Positions 51,690-63,898 of a DNA stretch of 64,000 nt are shown in pieces. The DNA is from Vespula vulgaris (taxonomy: Eukaryota > Arthropoda > Insecta > Hymenoptera > Vespidae). Numbering within the stretch: position 1 is the stretch's first letter; every line of letters begins with the position of its first letter. The stretch lies in NCBI RefSeq assembly GCF_905475345.1, contig NC_066588.1:434001-498000 (forward strand), written 5' to 3'. The position numbers and the translations under genes were made by a program. The notes beneath the pieces are model-generated. The model was not told the origin of the DNA. It saw nothing but the letters and a program-made list of their open reading frames with translations, and ran no database searches.

Positions 51690-53246
51690 ATGCAAGAAAC
51701 GTCAGGAGTCGATTACGTTTGCGGATGGAACCGATACACCATGGGTTTCATAGGGATTTGGTCGGACGGAAGAAGATTCGATCGAATCACGAGCTACAAA
51801 GTTTTGATACCAGTATGCTTTATGCTGTGCTTCATCTGTCCACCTCGAACGATAAACCTCTTTTACGTGTGGACTAACTTCAACTTGATCGTGGAAAATC
51901 TATCGATGGGTAACATGACCATCACGATTTCGCTGTTGAAAACTATTGTTTTCTGGCTGAATGGACGATGTAAATAAGTAGTACAAACCTCAAAAAAAAT
52001 TATAATATAAAAATAAAAATGAAACAAAAGTTAGAAAAAACGTAGGGATAAGGTAGAAGTTTTGATTCCTTATAGAAAAATTCATTTTTCATGCAAGCTC
52101 TCAAACTGCTTCTGTCGTTTATGGAGGAGGATCTGAAAGCTACTCTTTATATCGGTCGAATTGTTTTATTTCGTGCGTATTTTCTTTACGATACACGTAT
52201 CAGTCCTAATTACGAGCTAACCGTTGTAGCTCAGTTGATAGCAACCTTCTACGCCGCCACATCCTACACAGCCGTGGACACCTTCGTTGTCATGCTGGTT
52301 CTTCACACTTGTGGACAACTTTCAAACCTAAAACGAGATTTGATGAATTTGCGACCGAGAACAAGCGACGAGTTTAAAACCAAGCTAATCTATATCGTCG
52401 AGAAACACGATTATCTTAACAGGTACGTTAAAAAAAATAAAAGAAAAATAATTAAATTTAATTTAAAGTTAAATAAACAGTGCTTGTCGATTCGTTTAGA
52501 TTCGCCGACACGATCGAAGATCGATTCAACGTAATGCTACTGATCCAGATGCTCGGCTGTACCGTACAATTGTGTTTTCAATGTTTCCAGGCGCTCTTGG
52601 TAAGACACGATATTAAGATGATCAAATTTCTATGATAAATGACGTTATATTATATATGAACTATGTGGATATCCACGATCCGTGACATGGATCTATCCAT
52701 GGATACTATATCACATGATTTCAGTCAATAATCGGAGAATCGAATGAACTCTTTCTCTTGGAAATATCCTTTCTAATACTTTACGTGTTTTACGTACTAA
52801 TTCAGCTTTATCTTTATTGCTACGTCGGCGAGAGACTTCTCTCAGAGGTGAGTGTATATGGAAAATAAAAGAGAATAAAATATAAGGAGAATTATGAAAT
52901 CGTGAACTTTCACGTATGTATTTCAGAGCACGAGTGTTCTACAAGCCGTTTACGACTGTGAGTGGTACAATTTAACAACGAAGGAGGCTAAATCGCTTCT
53001 AATGATTATGCATCGTGCACGATCGCCGTTGTGTCTCACGGCTGATAAATTCTGTACCTTCGCGCAAGAATTATACAGTAGCGTAAGTGTGTATGTTTAA
53101 AAGAAAAAGAAAAAAAATAGAAAGAAAATCGAAATAGAAATCTCATAAATAGGATAATGGGTCTGTTCTTTAGGATAATATCTTTCTAGATTTTGAAGAC
53201 ATCCTTGTCGGTTTTTTATGCAATGAAAATAAAGAATCTAACGTAA
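51690..53246 (+). pseudogene. OR-8: type-C odorant receptor, internally deleted, 346 codons
   Basis: The frame is join(51690..51969, 52098..52422, 52500..52599, 52725..52847, 52927..53082, 53190..53246), open throughout. Compared with OR-12, exon 2 has lost 126 bases (equivalent to 62212-62337), which is 42 codons including a membrane segment. The last exon has lost the three codons MGY of the conserved SMGYLSV motif. Upstream, the GCATGCG element is removed by a 6-base deletion between 51530 and 51531. The gene is otherwise nearly identical to OR-12, introns included. A functional 7-TM protein is unlikely, so it is called a pseudogene, although no stop interrupts it. Confidence 0.7.
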
Positions 53247-53339
53247 GTTATTCGTAGAATTGTCGCAGTTAAAATACCACTGGCATATCGAAGAATATCT
53301 TTTCTCGCTTACTATCCCATGACTGCAAGAAAAGTTATT

Positions 53340-53483
53340 ACGTTCTCGATAAAAATGTGTAGCGACGCGAGCGAACAATGTATTAACCTAATTTATAAAT
53401 TATTTCAAATATTTCTTTTATAGATCATCAGAACTTCATGAGATATTTCTCAGTTATGCTGACAATATTGGAACAGAAAGATT
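53340..53483 (+). pseudogene. Type-A1 OR tail relic
   Basis: Positions 53340-53384 match the end of OR-1 exon 6. 53424 onward matches its last exon after TCTTTTATAG. A one-base loss turns the SMGYLSV motif into a stop (TCATGA). The final LEQKD and stop are still legible. It stands before OR-9 just as OR-1 stands before OR-2. Confidence 0.8.
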
Positions 53484-54152
53484 AATTTTAGTGTAAAGTA
53501 TAGCGAAAACATAAATAGTGCTCTTATAGGAAATAGTTAAAAAGGAAAAGTGTCTAACGAAAAAGGAAATAAGTTCTTCGAATCTTACGAGTCGAAGAAA
53601 ATAATGACTTTTTTCGAATATATCGAAAGTTTTGTTAATGAAAATGTTCTCGTTGAAATATTCGCGTAATAAAAAAGGTACCTGAACTTCCTCCTCTTAC
53701 CGCTTGTTTACGTTCGTCACGCACCACTGTACGATTCAATAACCACGAATGTTAGTTGAATGGACGATCGATCATTTCGTTTCGCTTATGAATACACGAG
53801 AACCTGCACCTGTTGTTTCCACGCGAAAAAAACATCGTTCCCGCTTCCTAAAATTATGGAAATAAACGCAACGTGAATGCTTGGTCGAATCGTCGGAAAG
53901 TTTAAAGAAAAAAATAAGATAAAAAAAAAGTACAACTTTTATCTACATTTCTTTTATTTGGTATTAATGGCTCGTCTCTTGCTCACCGTTAAAGTTTTCC
54001 TCGGATTTACTTAAAATTCAAAGCGAAACTGGTAGTATAGATAATAACAGGTATTAGCAATTCTTCTTTGAAATAACGGGTTGCGTCGAAAAGTTTTGAA
54101 TTATTTATTAAAACTATCGCTACAGTTTTCTTTTTTTCTTTTATCGTGATAC

Positions 54153-54276
54153 AGCATGCGCCATATTCAACCCTTTGGGGAAAATAAATTAGTCGTAGTT
54201 CGATCGGACTGCACGTGTCAATCTATCGACAAATTTGAGTTTATTGTTCTCCGAGTTTATACGGCTGAAAACATAA
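54153..54276 (+). promoter_or_regulatory. OR-9 upstream block with GCATGCG element
   Basis: CAGCATGCGC at 54152-54161; one base of the leading GAG differs while GCATGCG is kept (54154-54160). The ATG is 123 bases after the core. Confidence 0.55.
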
Positions 54277-55850
54277 ATGGATTACGCCATAGGTTGGAAT
54301 CGTTTCAACTTGTCGGTATTAGGAGTTTGGCCCGAACCTTCGAAGACGACGTTACGCTGGCGATTAACGTCAGCCAGTATCTTTTGGACGAGTACAACCG
54401 TGACCTTTTTATTCATATGTGCACCACAAACGACAGATCTGATCCTGCATTCGACTACTCTGGACGAAGCTATAGAAAATTTGTCCATCAACATACCGAT
54501 AGTTATCTCTTTGGTCAAGCAACTCGTTTTACGGTATCACGGAGAAGGTAATTATCCTGTGTATTTAACACAATTTAATTCGAACCGAGTGATTTATACT
54601 CGTTCGACTTTTTTCTTGGTCGAAGCTTTGAGATTATTACTCGTCGAGATAGTCAATGACTGGACTCAAACTTTACCGGAACCAGAACGTTTGACGATGC
54701 TGAAAAATGCTAAAATGAGTCGGAGGTTATGTTTCTTTTGTTCTACTTTGGCGTATATAATGATGGTCGCCTTTATATCGCTTCAAATTTATTTGAATAC
54801 GGCCAATGCCTCCGAAGTCGAATTAGGAGGACTTTTGCATCCAGCAACCTTCCCATACGATACCAAGAAAAGTCCATACTTCGAGATCACTTGGATAGGA
54901 CAATTCATGGGAACGGTTTTAACAATCATCTCTTATTCTTGCTTCGATACTTTTTTCGCAACTTTTGTTTTGCATTTGTGCGGACAACTGTCGGTCTTGC
55001 AACTGAATTTGAAAGAACTGGCGGAGACAGCAAAACGCGACGTCACTTTGTTTCAGAACAGACTCGGCTTTATAGTGAACAGGCACAACGAACTGTACAG
55101 GTCAGTGTTTTTTAAAGTACACTATCTCTTTCTATTTCTGCTATGGTTCTTCATTTACATCGGCGATTTAATCGATACTTTCGTTTTAAGATTCGCCATA
55201 ATAATCGAGAATTGTTTCAACCTTATGCTACTCGGACAAACTTTGATTTCGACGATTATGTTCTGCCTAACGGGATATCGTTTGATCACGGTATCGTAAA
55301 TTATATTTATTACGTCGTAATAATGGTTCTAACATTTCGATCTTTCTCTTTCTTCCAGTCGATGGGCTCGCACGAAGAAGATGTGCCGATAGTAGGAAAG
55401 GCATTTTTCATTATTCACGTGATATACACGATGTTGCATTTATATATATATTGTTACGTCGGTGAAACTCTTTTGGTAGAGGTGAGTCGATACAAAGTTA
55501 TTCGGTTATCCAGAGACCTAAGAATTTTTTTAACTTTGCGTCTTTCAGAGCACAGGAATAGCTTTCTCCGCTTACGATTGCGAATGGTACAACCTGCCAC
55601 CAAAAAAGGCAATGTGCCTGATGATACTAATTTGTCGAGCAAGAATAGCATTTCAAATTACGATTGGAAAATTTAGTCCATTATCTTTAGAATTGTTTGG
55701 CGCTGTGAGTATTTTTCAAATAGATTCCAACGAAAACATATTATATACATGCAAATCGTTCTGATCTATCTTTATTTCCAGATCATGAAAACGTCCGCTG
55801 GATATTTATCAGTATTATTAGCTGTGAAAGAAGATCCTATAGAAGAGTAA
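54277..55850 (+). CDS. OR-9: odorant receptor, type B, 397 aa
   Basis: The CDS is join(54277..54547, 54626..55100, 55191..55290, 55359..55481, 55549..55704, 55782..55850). It starts MDYAIGWNRFNLSVLGVWPEP. Exon 2 has LLHPATFPYDTKKSPYFE, exon 4 LHLYIYCYVGETLLVE, and exon 5 FQITIGKF where the paralogues have FQITAGKF. Exon 6 ends LLAVKEDPIEE. Intron 1 is 78 bases with no stop in frame, so retention would simply insert 26 residues. Splicing is still preferred because the donor, acceptor and phase match OR-2 and OR-6. Confidence 0.92.
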
Positions 55851-56456
55851 CAAAATGTATTTTATTTATAACGAACAAGCGATCGAAGAATCAGAAAGAC
55901 AATTAAAAGTCGTTGATACGTTAATATGTACAAGCATGTAATATTTTGTTTGGAATTTAATAATAATTGTTGATAAAATGCGTGTAGTACAAATACTGCA
56001 AAATAGTTATTTAAATTAATATAATGAAACCAATACTGCAATAGAATATTGAAAGAACTTAACGAAGTGTATAATATTCAAACGTTCTTGTAACTAGGAA
56101 ACGTGATGAGTGTAACGAAATTAAATACCTCTTTCTAACTTTTGTGTTATCTCAAAGGACAGCTGGACTCGAATTGATACAATTCGCTCGTGCGTTTATT
56201 TCCCAGAGTATGGCACGAAGTTAACTGTACGTTATTACGCGTAACACTATGCAATGAGATCGTCAACATCGAATAACGGACAATTTAACGAGGCTGCTTA
56301 TTTAAACGCGTTGAGAAGGTGAAAGAGGGAAAGTCAGAGGGAGAAAAGAGAAAAAAAACAGAGAGGGAAGGAATGGAAAATATAATCGAACTAAGAAATT
56401 CCAAATAGATAAATTTTTTAATAGGTGGTGGGATGATAGTTTCCTTTCAGTCCGAC

Positions 56457-56555
56457 GAGCATGCGTGCTGAACGAAGAAAAAGGGAAGGACATCTATATC
56501 CCATGACGAGCTAGAGCGCAATAGTCACAGCGTCGCGTGTTACGATCGTTTTACG
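56457..56555 (+). promoter_or_regulatory. OR-10 upstream block with GCATGCG element
   Basis: GAGCATGCGTGC at 56457-56468, type-A block. The ATG is 97 bases after the core. Confidence 0.65.
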
Positions 56556-58270
56556 ATGACAACGGATTTCGAAGAAGGTAGAATTTTGTGTCACTTGTCA
56601 ATTTTCACGTAAAGAAAGAAGGACGAGAAAAGAATATTTTAAATATACGCTTTTTCTAATTAAATGTTCCATCTTTTGTGTATCTTCAACGCGAGTGTTC
56701 ACTTCGCAGATATAAATTACGCCATTGGCTGGAACCGATTTAATCTACAAATACTTGGTATATGGCCGGACTCGAAGGACAATGAAAGTGATTCGATCTT
56801 CTCGAAATATTGGTTCCTTGTGCATTCATTTCTAATGCTGGGATTTATCACCCTACCGCAGTCAGCATACCTTTTGACGGTATGGGGGGACTTAGAATTG
56901 ATGACAGAAATTTTATCGACAGCAATCCTACCGAATACCTTGGCTTGTGTAAAGTTATTGTTCACGCGGTATCATTTGGAATGTAAGTGTGTTGTTTGTG
57001 CTGGTTACGTCATAACGAATCGATTTATACGACGGAGAGAAATATTTTATACAGAAAGAATCTTTTCCAGCACTGAGACCACTTCTCCGTTCCTTCGGAG
57101 AAGATTGGAAAAGACCGAAAAGCGAAAACGAGAGATCGGTCATGTTGTTTAACGCTAAAGTGACAAGAATCATATCGATATGGTGTACGATATTGGCATA
57201 TTGCATGATATCTCTCTACATCATACCACGAAGCTTGATGATCGCGCAAATGCAAAGAGATCAATTCGAGCCCCCACATACGGTCGTCTATCCCGGTTAT
57301 TTTCCATACGACATTAGCGGAACGTTTGCTTTTATTATTTCCTGTTTTGGACAAATCGTAGCGGCGTACAGCGCTACCGTATCATATATAAGCGTAGACA
57401 CGTTTATCACGATGCTCGTCCTTCATGCCTGCGCACAAATTTCCAATCTCAGGCAAGCACTTGAAGATCTACCGAGCGGCATGAACGAGATGGCCAACGA
57501 TTTTACAAAAAGATTGATATGGATCGTGAAGGGACACGAACATCTCAACTGGTTGGTCAATCGAACTATCATTTTTATTTCATTGAAACACTTTGATTAA
57601 GTTCAAGATTATTATTATCTAAGGTACACCCAATCGATCGATAAGTCATTCAACATGATGATGCTCATTCAAATAATGGCTTGCATCATTCAAGCCTGTT
57701 TTCAAGCCTTTCAATTATTTCGCGTAAGTCAATCTAGAAAAGAAATGAAAAACAGAAAATCTATATTTTATTTTGGTCAAATATTTAGGATATATTTTAC
57801 AGATAATGGATCAAAAAGAAGATAAATTTCCCATAGAGGATCTGGTTTGTGTTATATTCTATGTAGGCGTAACCACGGTACAATTGTACCTGTATTGTTA
57901 CGTAGGGGAAATGCTTATCGTCGAGGTAAAAAAAAAAAAGTATTTTTAATATATTAAAATTATTTATTATGGTAATGTGCGTTAAACAGAGTTCTGCGAT
58001 TGGCACATCAGCATACATGTCAGACTGGTTTAATATGTTTCCAAAGGATGCTCGAAATATTCTTTTCCTGATGCATCGATCTTCTATACCACTTCGTTTA
58101 ACTGCCGGAAAATTCGGTACTATTTCGATGGAAATGTTCAGCAATGTAAGTGAGAATAATGAAGGGATTACAAGATCGTTTAAATATTACTTTACTTTCT
58201 TTTGCAGATTTTAAGAACGTCAGTAGGATATCTTTCAGTGTTATTAACGGTAACGGATAAGAATAATTAA
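56556..58270 (+). CDS. OR-10: odorant receptor, type A2, 405 aa
   Basis: The CDS is join(56556..56577, 56710..56982, 57071..57551, 57624..57723, 57803..57925, 57990..58145, 58208..58270). Exon 1 reads MTTDFEE and exon 2 DINYAIGWNRFNLQILGIWPDSKDNESD. Exon 3 has SVMLFNAKVTRIIS and ends HEHLNW. Exon 5 encodes IMDQKEDKFPIEDLVC, less conserved at its start than its neighbours. Exon 6 encodes SSAIGTSAYMSDWFNMFPKDARN. It ends TSVGYLSVLLTVTDKNN. No stop; the sequence is closest to OR-7. Confidence 0.92.
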
Positions 58271-58386
58271 TTTTTAAAAAATAATAATAAATAGAATAGT
58301 GGAAAAGTAAGACGAGTGGTGGCAATATTTTTTTACCTAAAAGATTATCACCCATCATGTAGTATAAAATATATTAATAATAAATA

Positions 58387-58770
58387 CTTGTGCGTGAACT
58401 AACGTCATCTTGATCGTGAAAAATTTATCGAAAATCTTGACTGTCATCGTTGTTGAGAACTATTTTCTAGGTGAATGGACGATGTAAATAAGTAGTAAAA
58501 AACGAAAAAAAAAATCTACACGAACAAAGACAAAGAGAAGAGGCAAAAGTTTCGATTCATTGTCGAAAAAATCATTCTTCGCGCGAGCATTAAAGTTTTT
58601 TCGCGTATCTCTTTTAAAGCACGGATATTCTACAAACCGAGCTAGAGTGGTCCAACTTAACAACGAGGGGGACTGAATCACTTCTAGCTATTATACATCG
58701 TGCACAAGCTCCGTGTTATTTATAGCTGGTGAATTTTCTACCTTCACGTAACACTTATACAATAGCGTAA
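58387..58770 (+). pseudogene. Type-C OR relic after OR-10
   Basis: 58387-58490 resembles the end of type-C exon 1 (ending GAATGGACGATGTAAATAAG) with indels. 58618-58769 resembles type-C exon 5 (AGCACGGATATTCTACAAACC...), with in-frame stops and a shortened HRA region. Exons 2-4 are absent. Old and strongly decayed. Confidence 0.75.
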
Positions 58771-59121
58771 AAGTCTTTATAATATTTTTATACACAATAT
58801 ATCTTTTTAATCACAAATAATATTTTGAGAAATTTCCTTTTTTGTTTCGAAGCGCACTTCCTCTTTGATTCATTTAATTCACTGATCCTCTTCGTTTCCC
58901 TTAGTACCGAAAGGAATTTAATATATGTTATTACGACTGATATAATGGACGAGGGATCGTCAAGCTTTAGAAAATGGGAGAGGTTGGATGGAAACTAACA
59001 ACTCGGAGGTTCCACATTAGAATACGTTCGGTAAAAAGGGAAAATAAAATCGTACTATATGATTCCAAGTAGATAAATTTTTCACCAGATGGTGGGGATG
59101 ATACTACAATTTAGTCGGACG

Positions 59122-59219
59122 GGCATGCGTGCTGAATGAAGAAAAAGGGAAGGACATCTATATCGCATGACGAGCTAGAGCGCAGTCGTTGCATCGCCGC
59201 GTGTTACGATCGTTTTACG
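59122..59219 (+). promoter_or_regulatory. OR-11 upstream block with GCATGCG element
   Basis: GGGCATGCGTGC at 59121-59132, the same leading change as OR-5. The ATG is 97 bases after the core. Confidence 0.6.
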
Positions 59220-60964
59220 ATGACAATGGATTCCGAAGAAGGTAGAATTTTGTGTCATTCAAAATTTAAACAAAAAAAGAAAAGAGAGACTTAAAAAAGA
59301 ATACTTTAAGCATACTCTTTTTCTAATTAAATATTCCACTTTTTGGATATTTTCAACGCGAGTGTTCACTTTACAGATTTAAATTACGCCATTGGCTGGA
59401 ATCGAATTAATCTACGAATACTTGGTATATGGCCGGACTCGAAGGGCGATGAAAGTGATCCTACCTTTTCCAAATATTTCTTCATTCTACATTCATTCTT
59501 TATGCTAGGATTTGTCACCCTACCCCAGTCGGCATATCTTCTAATGATATGGGGTGACTTAGAATTGATGACAGAAATATTAGCGACGGCAATCCTACCG
59601 GTTACCATGGCTTGCATAAAGTTAGTGTTTACACGATATCGTTTGGAATGTAAGTGTAACTGTATTGTGATGATTACGTACTAACGAATCGATCTATACG
59701 AGGGAGAGAAATATTTCACAAAAAAGAAAACAATCTTTTCTAGCACTTAGACCACTTCTAAGTTCCTTCGTAGAAGATTGGAAGAGACCGAAAAGCCAAG
59801 ACGAGAGATCGGTCATGTTGGTTAACGCTAAAAAGGCAAGAATCATTTCGATATGGTGTACGACGTTAGCATATTTCATGACATCGACTTACATTCTACC
59901 TCGAAGCTTGATGATCGCGCAAATGGAAAGAGATCAATTCGAACCTCCATGTACGGTCATTTATCCAGCTTATTTTCCTTACGATATTAGCGGAACATCA
60001 ACTTTCTTTATTTCCTGTTTCGGACAAATCGTAGCGGGCTACAGCGCTACCTTATCGTATATAAGCATAGACACGTTCATCTCAATGCTCGTTCTTCATG
60101 CCTGCGCACAAATTTCCAATCTCAGGCGTTCGCTTGAAAAACTAACAAACGATATGACCGAGATAGCCAATGATTTTACAAAAAAAATGACATGGATAGT
60201 AAGGAGACACGAATATCTCAATCGGTTGGTCAATCGAACGAGCATTTTTTTATTATCAATGATGCAGCACTTTGCGATTAAGTTTATAATTATTATCATC
60301 TAAGGTTCACCCAATCGATCGATGACTCCTTTAACATGTTGATGCTTATTCAAATAATGGGCTTCATCGTTCAAGTTTGCTTTGAATCCTTTCAATTATT
60401 TCGCGTAAGTTAAGAAAAGAAAAAAATGTAAAAAAGACAAAGAAAAGAAAATTTATATTTCATTCTTGTTCATGGAAATTTTTAACAGATAATGGATCAC
60501 GATAAGGACGAATTTCCTGTAGAACAGCTGATTTTTATTGTACTGTATGTACTCGTTACTTTGATACAGTTGTACTTGTACTGTTACGTCGGGGAAATGC
60601 TCATCGTCGAGGTAAAAAAAAATAAATAAATAATATTTTTAATATATTAAAATTATATATTATGGGAATATATATTAGAGTTCTGAGATGGGCACATCAG
60701 CATACGCATCACAGTGGTACAATTTGTTTCCAAAAGATGCACGGAATATTCTTTTCGTGATGCATCGATCCTCTATACCACTTCGTTTAACGGTTGGAAA
60801 AATCGGCACTTTTTCGATGGAAATGTTTAGCCAGGTAAGTGAATATAACAAATGCCAAAGAAATTACAAGATCCTTTAAATATTATTTTCTTTTGTAGAT
60901 TTTGAAATCTACAGTAGGATACCTTTCGGTGTTACTAACGGTAACGGATAAGAAGAATAATTAA
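59220..60964 (+). CDS. OR-11: odorant receptor, type A2, 406 aa
   Basis: The CDS is join(59220..59241, 59377..59649, 59744..60224, 60305..60404, 60489..60611, 60679..60834, 60899..60964). Exon 1 reads MTMDSEE, and exon 2 DLNYAIGWNRINLRILGIWPDSKGDESD. Exon 3 has MERDQFEPPCTVIYPAYFPYDISG and ends HEYLNR, so the codon across intron 3 is Arg as in OR-1. Exon 6 starts directly after ATATTAG with SSEMGTSAYASQWYNLFPKDARN. It ends STVGYLSVLLTVTDKKNN. It is intact and more diverged from the other type-A2 genes. Confidence 0.92.
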
Positions 60965-61585
60965 TTTTAAAAAGTACTAATAAATAGAATAGCGAAAGTG
61001 GTGGTAAAATCTTTTTCATCTGGGAGACTATCATGAAAGCGCAGTATATATTAGTAACAAATACTATTCGTAAAACTTTAAATTTAATTAAGACATAAAT
61101 GATTTTATACGTACAATTTGATAATGTATAAATCTCTATCCCTTTATTGTCATTTATCAAAAAATTACATCGCGCGAGAATGTAATTTTTTGGATGTAAC
61201 GAAAAAAAAAGAAAACAGACAATCTGAAAAAATTTTCATTATCTAGAAAGACGTCGATAAAGTAACACAGCCTGAAGACAAATCCTCGTAACCACCAGAG
61301 TCAACTGCGTCGATGGTTTGTTTCCTATCGTTAGAGGGATACTGTTCGATACACTTCTACTTATACTTTTTATCTCATTTGTACGTAAATGTTAGGAAAA
61401 AAAAGAAAAAGTAACTTTTGCAAAATTTCGATACGGTTGATCCAACGAATTAAAATTATTATGAATCCGTAAATATGCGAATAACGTATTAATCGAATAT
61501 TATATTTTCAATAGATATCATAACAATCGTGATCGATTTGGTTTTGAAACGTGAGGCATTCCTAGAGCATCTCGTTCTTTTTATA

Positions 61586-61757
61586 GAGCATGCGCGAAGC
61601 ACAACGGAAGACATAGCTCGCTGAAATACGAAATGAATGAATCAAGATCAGTCCTCGACGTGTCTCGTAAGTACGAGCTAACTGAACTAGACCTCCTGGA
61701 AAATATCATACGATTAAAGGTCGTCGATCGAATCAGCTAATTGAAATCGCAACGGAT
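61586..61757 (+). promoter_or_regulatory. OR-12 upstream block with GCATGCG element
   Basis: GAGCATGCGC at 61586-61595, within TTTATAGAGCATGCGCGAAGC. The ATG is 170 bases after the core. The matching place upstream of OR-8 reads TATAGAGCGAAGC, with six bases missing. Confidence 0.6.
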
Positions 61758-63435
61758 ATGAAAGAAATGTCGAGAGTCGATTACATTTGCGGATGGAACC
61801 GATACACCATGGATTTCATAGGGATTTGGCCGGACGAAAGAAGATTCGATCGAATCACGAGCTACAAAGTTTTGATACCAGTATGCTTCATGCTGTGCTT
61901 CATCTGTCTACCTCAAACGATAAACCTCTTTTACGTGTGGACTAACTTCAACTTGGTCGTGGAAAATCTATCGATGGGTAACATGACCATCACGATTTCG
62001 CTGTTGAAAACTATCGTTTTCTGGCTGAATGGACAATGTAAATAAGTAGTACAAACCCAAAAAAAAAATTATAATATAAAAATAAAAATGAAACAAAAGT
62101 TAGAAAAAACGTAGGGATAAGGTAGAAGTTTCGATTCCTTATAGAAAAATTCATTCTTCATGCAAGCTCTCAAACTGCTTCTGTCGTTTATGGAGGAGGA
62201 TCTGAAAGCTAGATCGAACGAGGAGGATACGAAGATAACGAGGAACATCGCGACGACTTCAAGGAAGATATCGATCAGGAGTACAGTCATGTGTCTCAGT
62301 GTCGTTGTTGTCTACGTTATATTTCGTTACCTCACGTCTCTTTATATCGGTCGAATTCTTTTATTTCGTGCGTATTTTCCTTACGATACACGTATCAGTC
62401 CTAATTACGAGCTAACCGTTGTAGCTCAGTTGATAGCAACCTTCTACGCCGCCACATCCTACACAGCCGTGGACACCTTCGTTGTCATGCTCGTTCTTCA
62501 CACTTGTGGACAACTTTCAAACCTAAAACGAGATTTGATGAATTTGCGACCGAGAACAAGCGACGAGTTTAAAACCAAGCTAATCTATATCGTCGAGAAA
62601 CACGATTATCTTAACAGGTACGTTAAAAAAAAAAAAAAAAGAAAAATAATTAAATTTAATTTAAAGTTAAATAAACAGTGCTTGTCGATTCGTTTAGATT
62701 CGCCGACACGATCGAAGATCGATTCAACGTAATGCTACTGATCCAGATGCTCGGCTGTACCGTACAATTGTGTTTTCAATGTTTCCAGGCGCTCTTGGTA
62801 AGACACGATATTAAGATGATCAAATTTCTATGATAAATGACGTTATATTATATATGAACTATGTGGATATCCACGATCCGTGACATGGATCTATCCATGG
62901 ATACTATATCACATGATTTCAGTCAATAATCGGAGAATCGAATGAACTCTTTCTCTTGGAAATATCCTTTCTAATACTTTACGTGTTTTACGTACTAATT
63001 CAGCTTTATCTTTATTGCTACGTCGGCGAGAGACTTCTTTCAGAGGTGAGTTTATATGGAAAATAAAAGAGAATAAAATATAAGGAGAATTATGAAATCG
63101 TGAACTTTCACGTATGTATTTCAGAGCACGAGTATTCTACAAGCCGTTTACGACTGTGAGTGGTACAATTTAACAACGAAGGAGGCTAAATCGCTTCTAA
63201 TGATTATGCATCGTGCACGATCGCCGTTGTGTCTCACGGCTGGTAAATTCTGTACCTTCACGCAAGAATTATACAGTAGCGTAAGTGTGTATGTTTAAAA
63301 GAAAAAGAAAAAAATAGAAAGAAAATCGAAATAGAAATCTCATAAACAGGATAATGCGTCTGTTTCTAGATTTTGAAGACATCGATGGGTTACTTGTCGG
63401 TTCTTTATGCAATGAAAATGAAGAATCAAACGTAA
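61758..63435 (+). CDS. OR-12: odorant receptor, type C, 391 aa
   Basis: The CDS is join(61758..62037, 62167..62617, 62698..62797, 62923..63045, 63125..63280, 63370..63435). It begins MKEMSRVDYICGWNRYTMDFIGIWPDERRF. Exon 2 includes a hydrophobic segment VMCLSVVVVYVIFRYLT and AYFPYDTRISPNYE. Exon 4 has YVLIQLYLYCYVGERLL, exon 5 STSILQAVYDCEWYNLTTKEA, and exon 6 ends TSMGYLSVLYAMKMKNQT. Exons 3-5 keep the 100/123/156-base sizes of types A and B. This is the intact reference copy for OR-8 and for the type-C relics at 38.2 and 58.4 kb. Confidence 0.92.
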
Positions 63436-63898
63436 ACAGTTGGGATGTAGAAATGTCGCAGATAAAATATCTCTAGCATATCGAATAATATCTTTTTCCG
63501 TTTACTATCTCATGACCTGAGTAGTACCTATCGCGATGATCTCAAAGTTTTTCTAATGATAGATCGTACGTCGGTAAGGTAATATGTCCGTACTTGTATC
63601 TATCTGATAAGGGACCTAAACTAACCGCAAGAGTCGAGACGCGCGAACAGAATGACGTGTTTCGATTTTCTTGCTGTAGAGGGACTCCTCTATTTAAAGG
63701 AATGCGAAAAATGATTTCAATATCTCCTTTCTTTTTTTATATTAAAAATATTTTTCAAAAAAAAAAAAAGAAAAAAAAATTATCGTGCTAGTTAATAAAA
63801 AATACAAGAAAGAATTCTACTTAGACGATTCGATAAATAGTCACAAATGAACCTTCGTAAAGAGCTCACTACAAGATAGGAGCGTTCTTACTGATTAT
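63436..63898. other. Spacer after OR-12
   Basis: AT-rich with a poly-A/poly-T stretch near 63730-63780. I see no coding exon. Confidence 0.5.

Noticed and set aside
54156..54551. 131 aa frame overlapping OR-9 exon 1 (similar ones at 33439 and 46826)
   Set aside because: Alternate reading frame of the OR exon. It recurs only because the exons are paralogous.
30996..63435. Repeated near-identical blocks as a CRISPR array or transposon
   Set aside because: The repeats are whole paralogous genes with introns and spacers, explained by tandem duplication of ORs.
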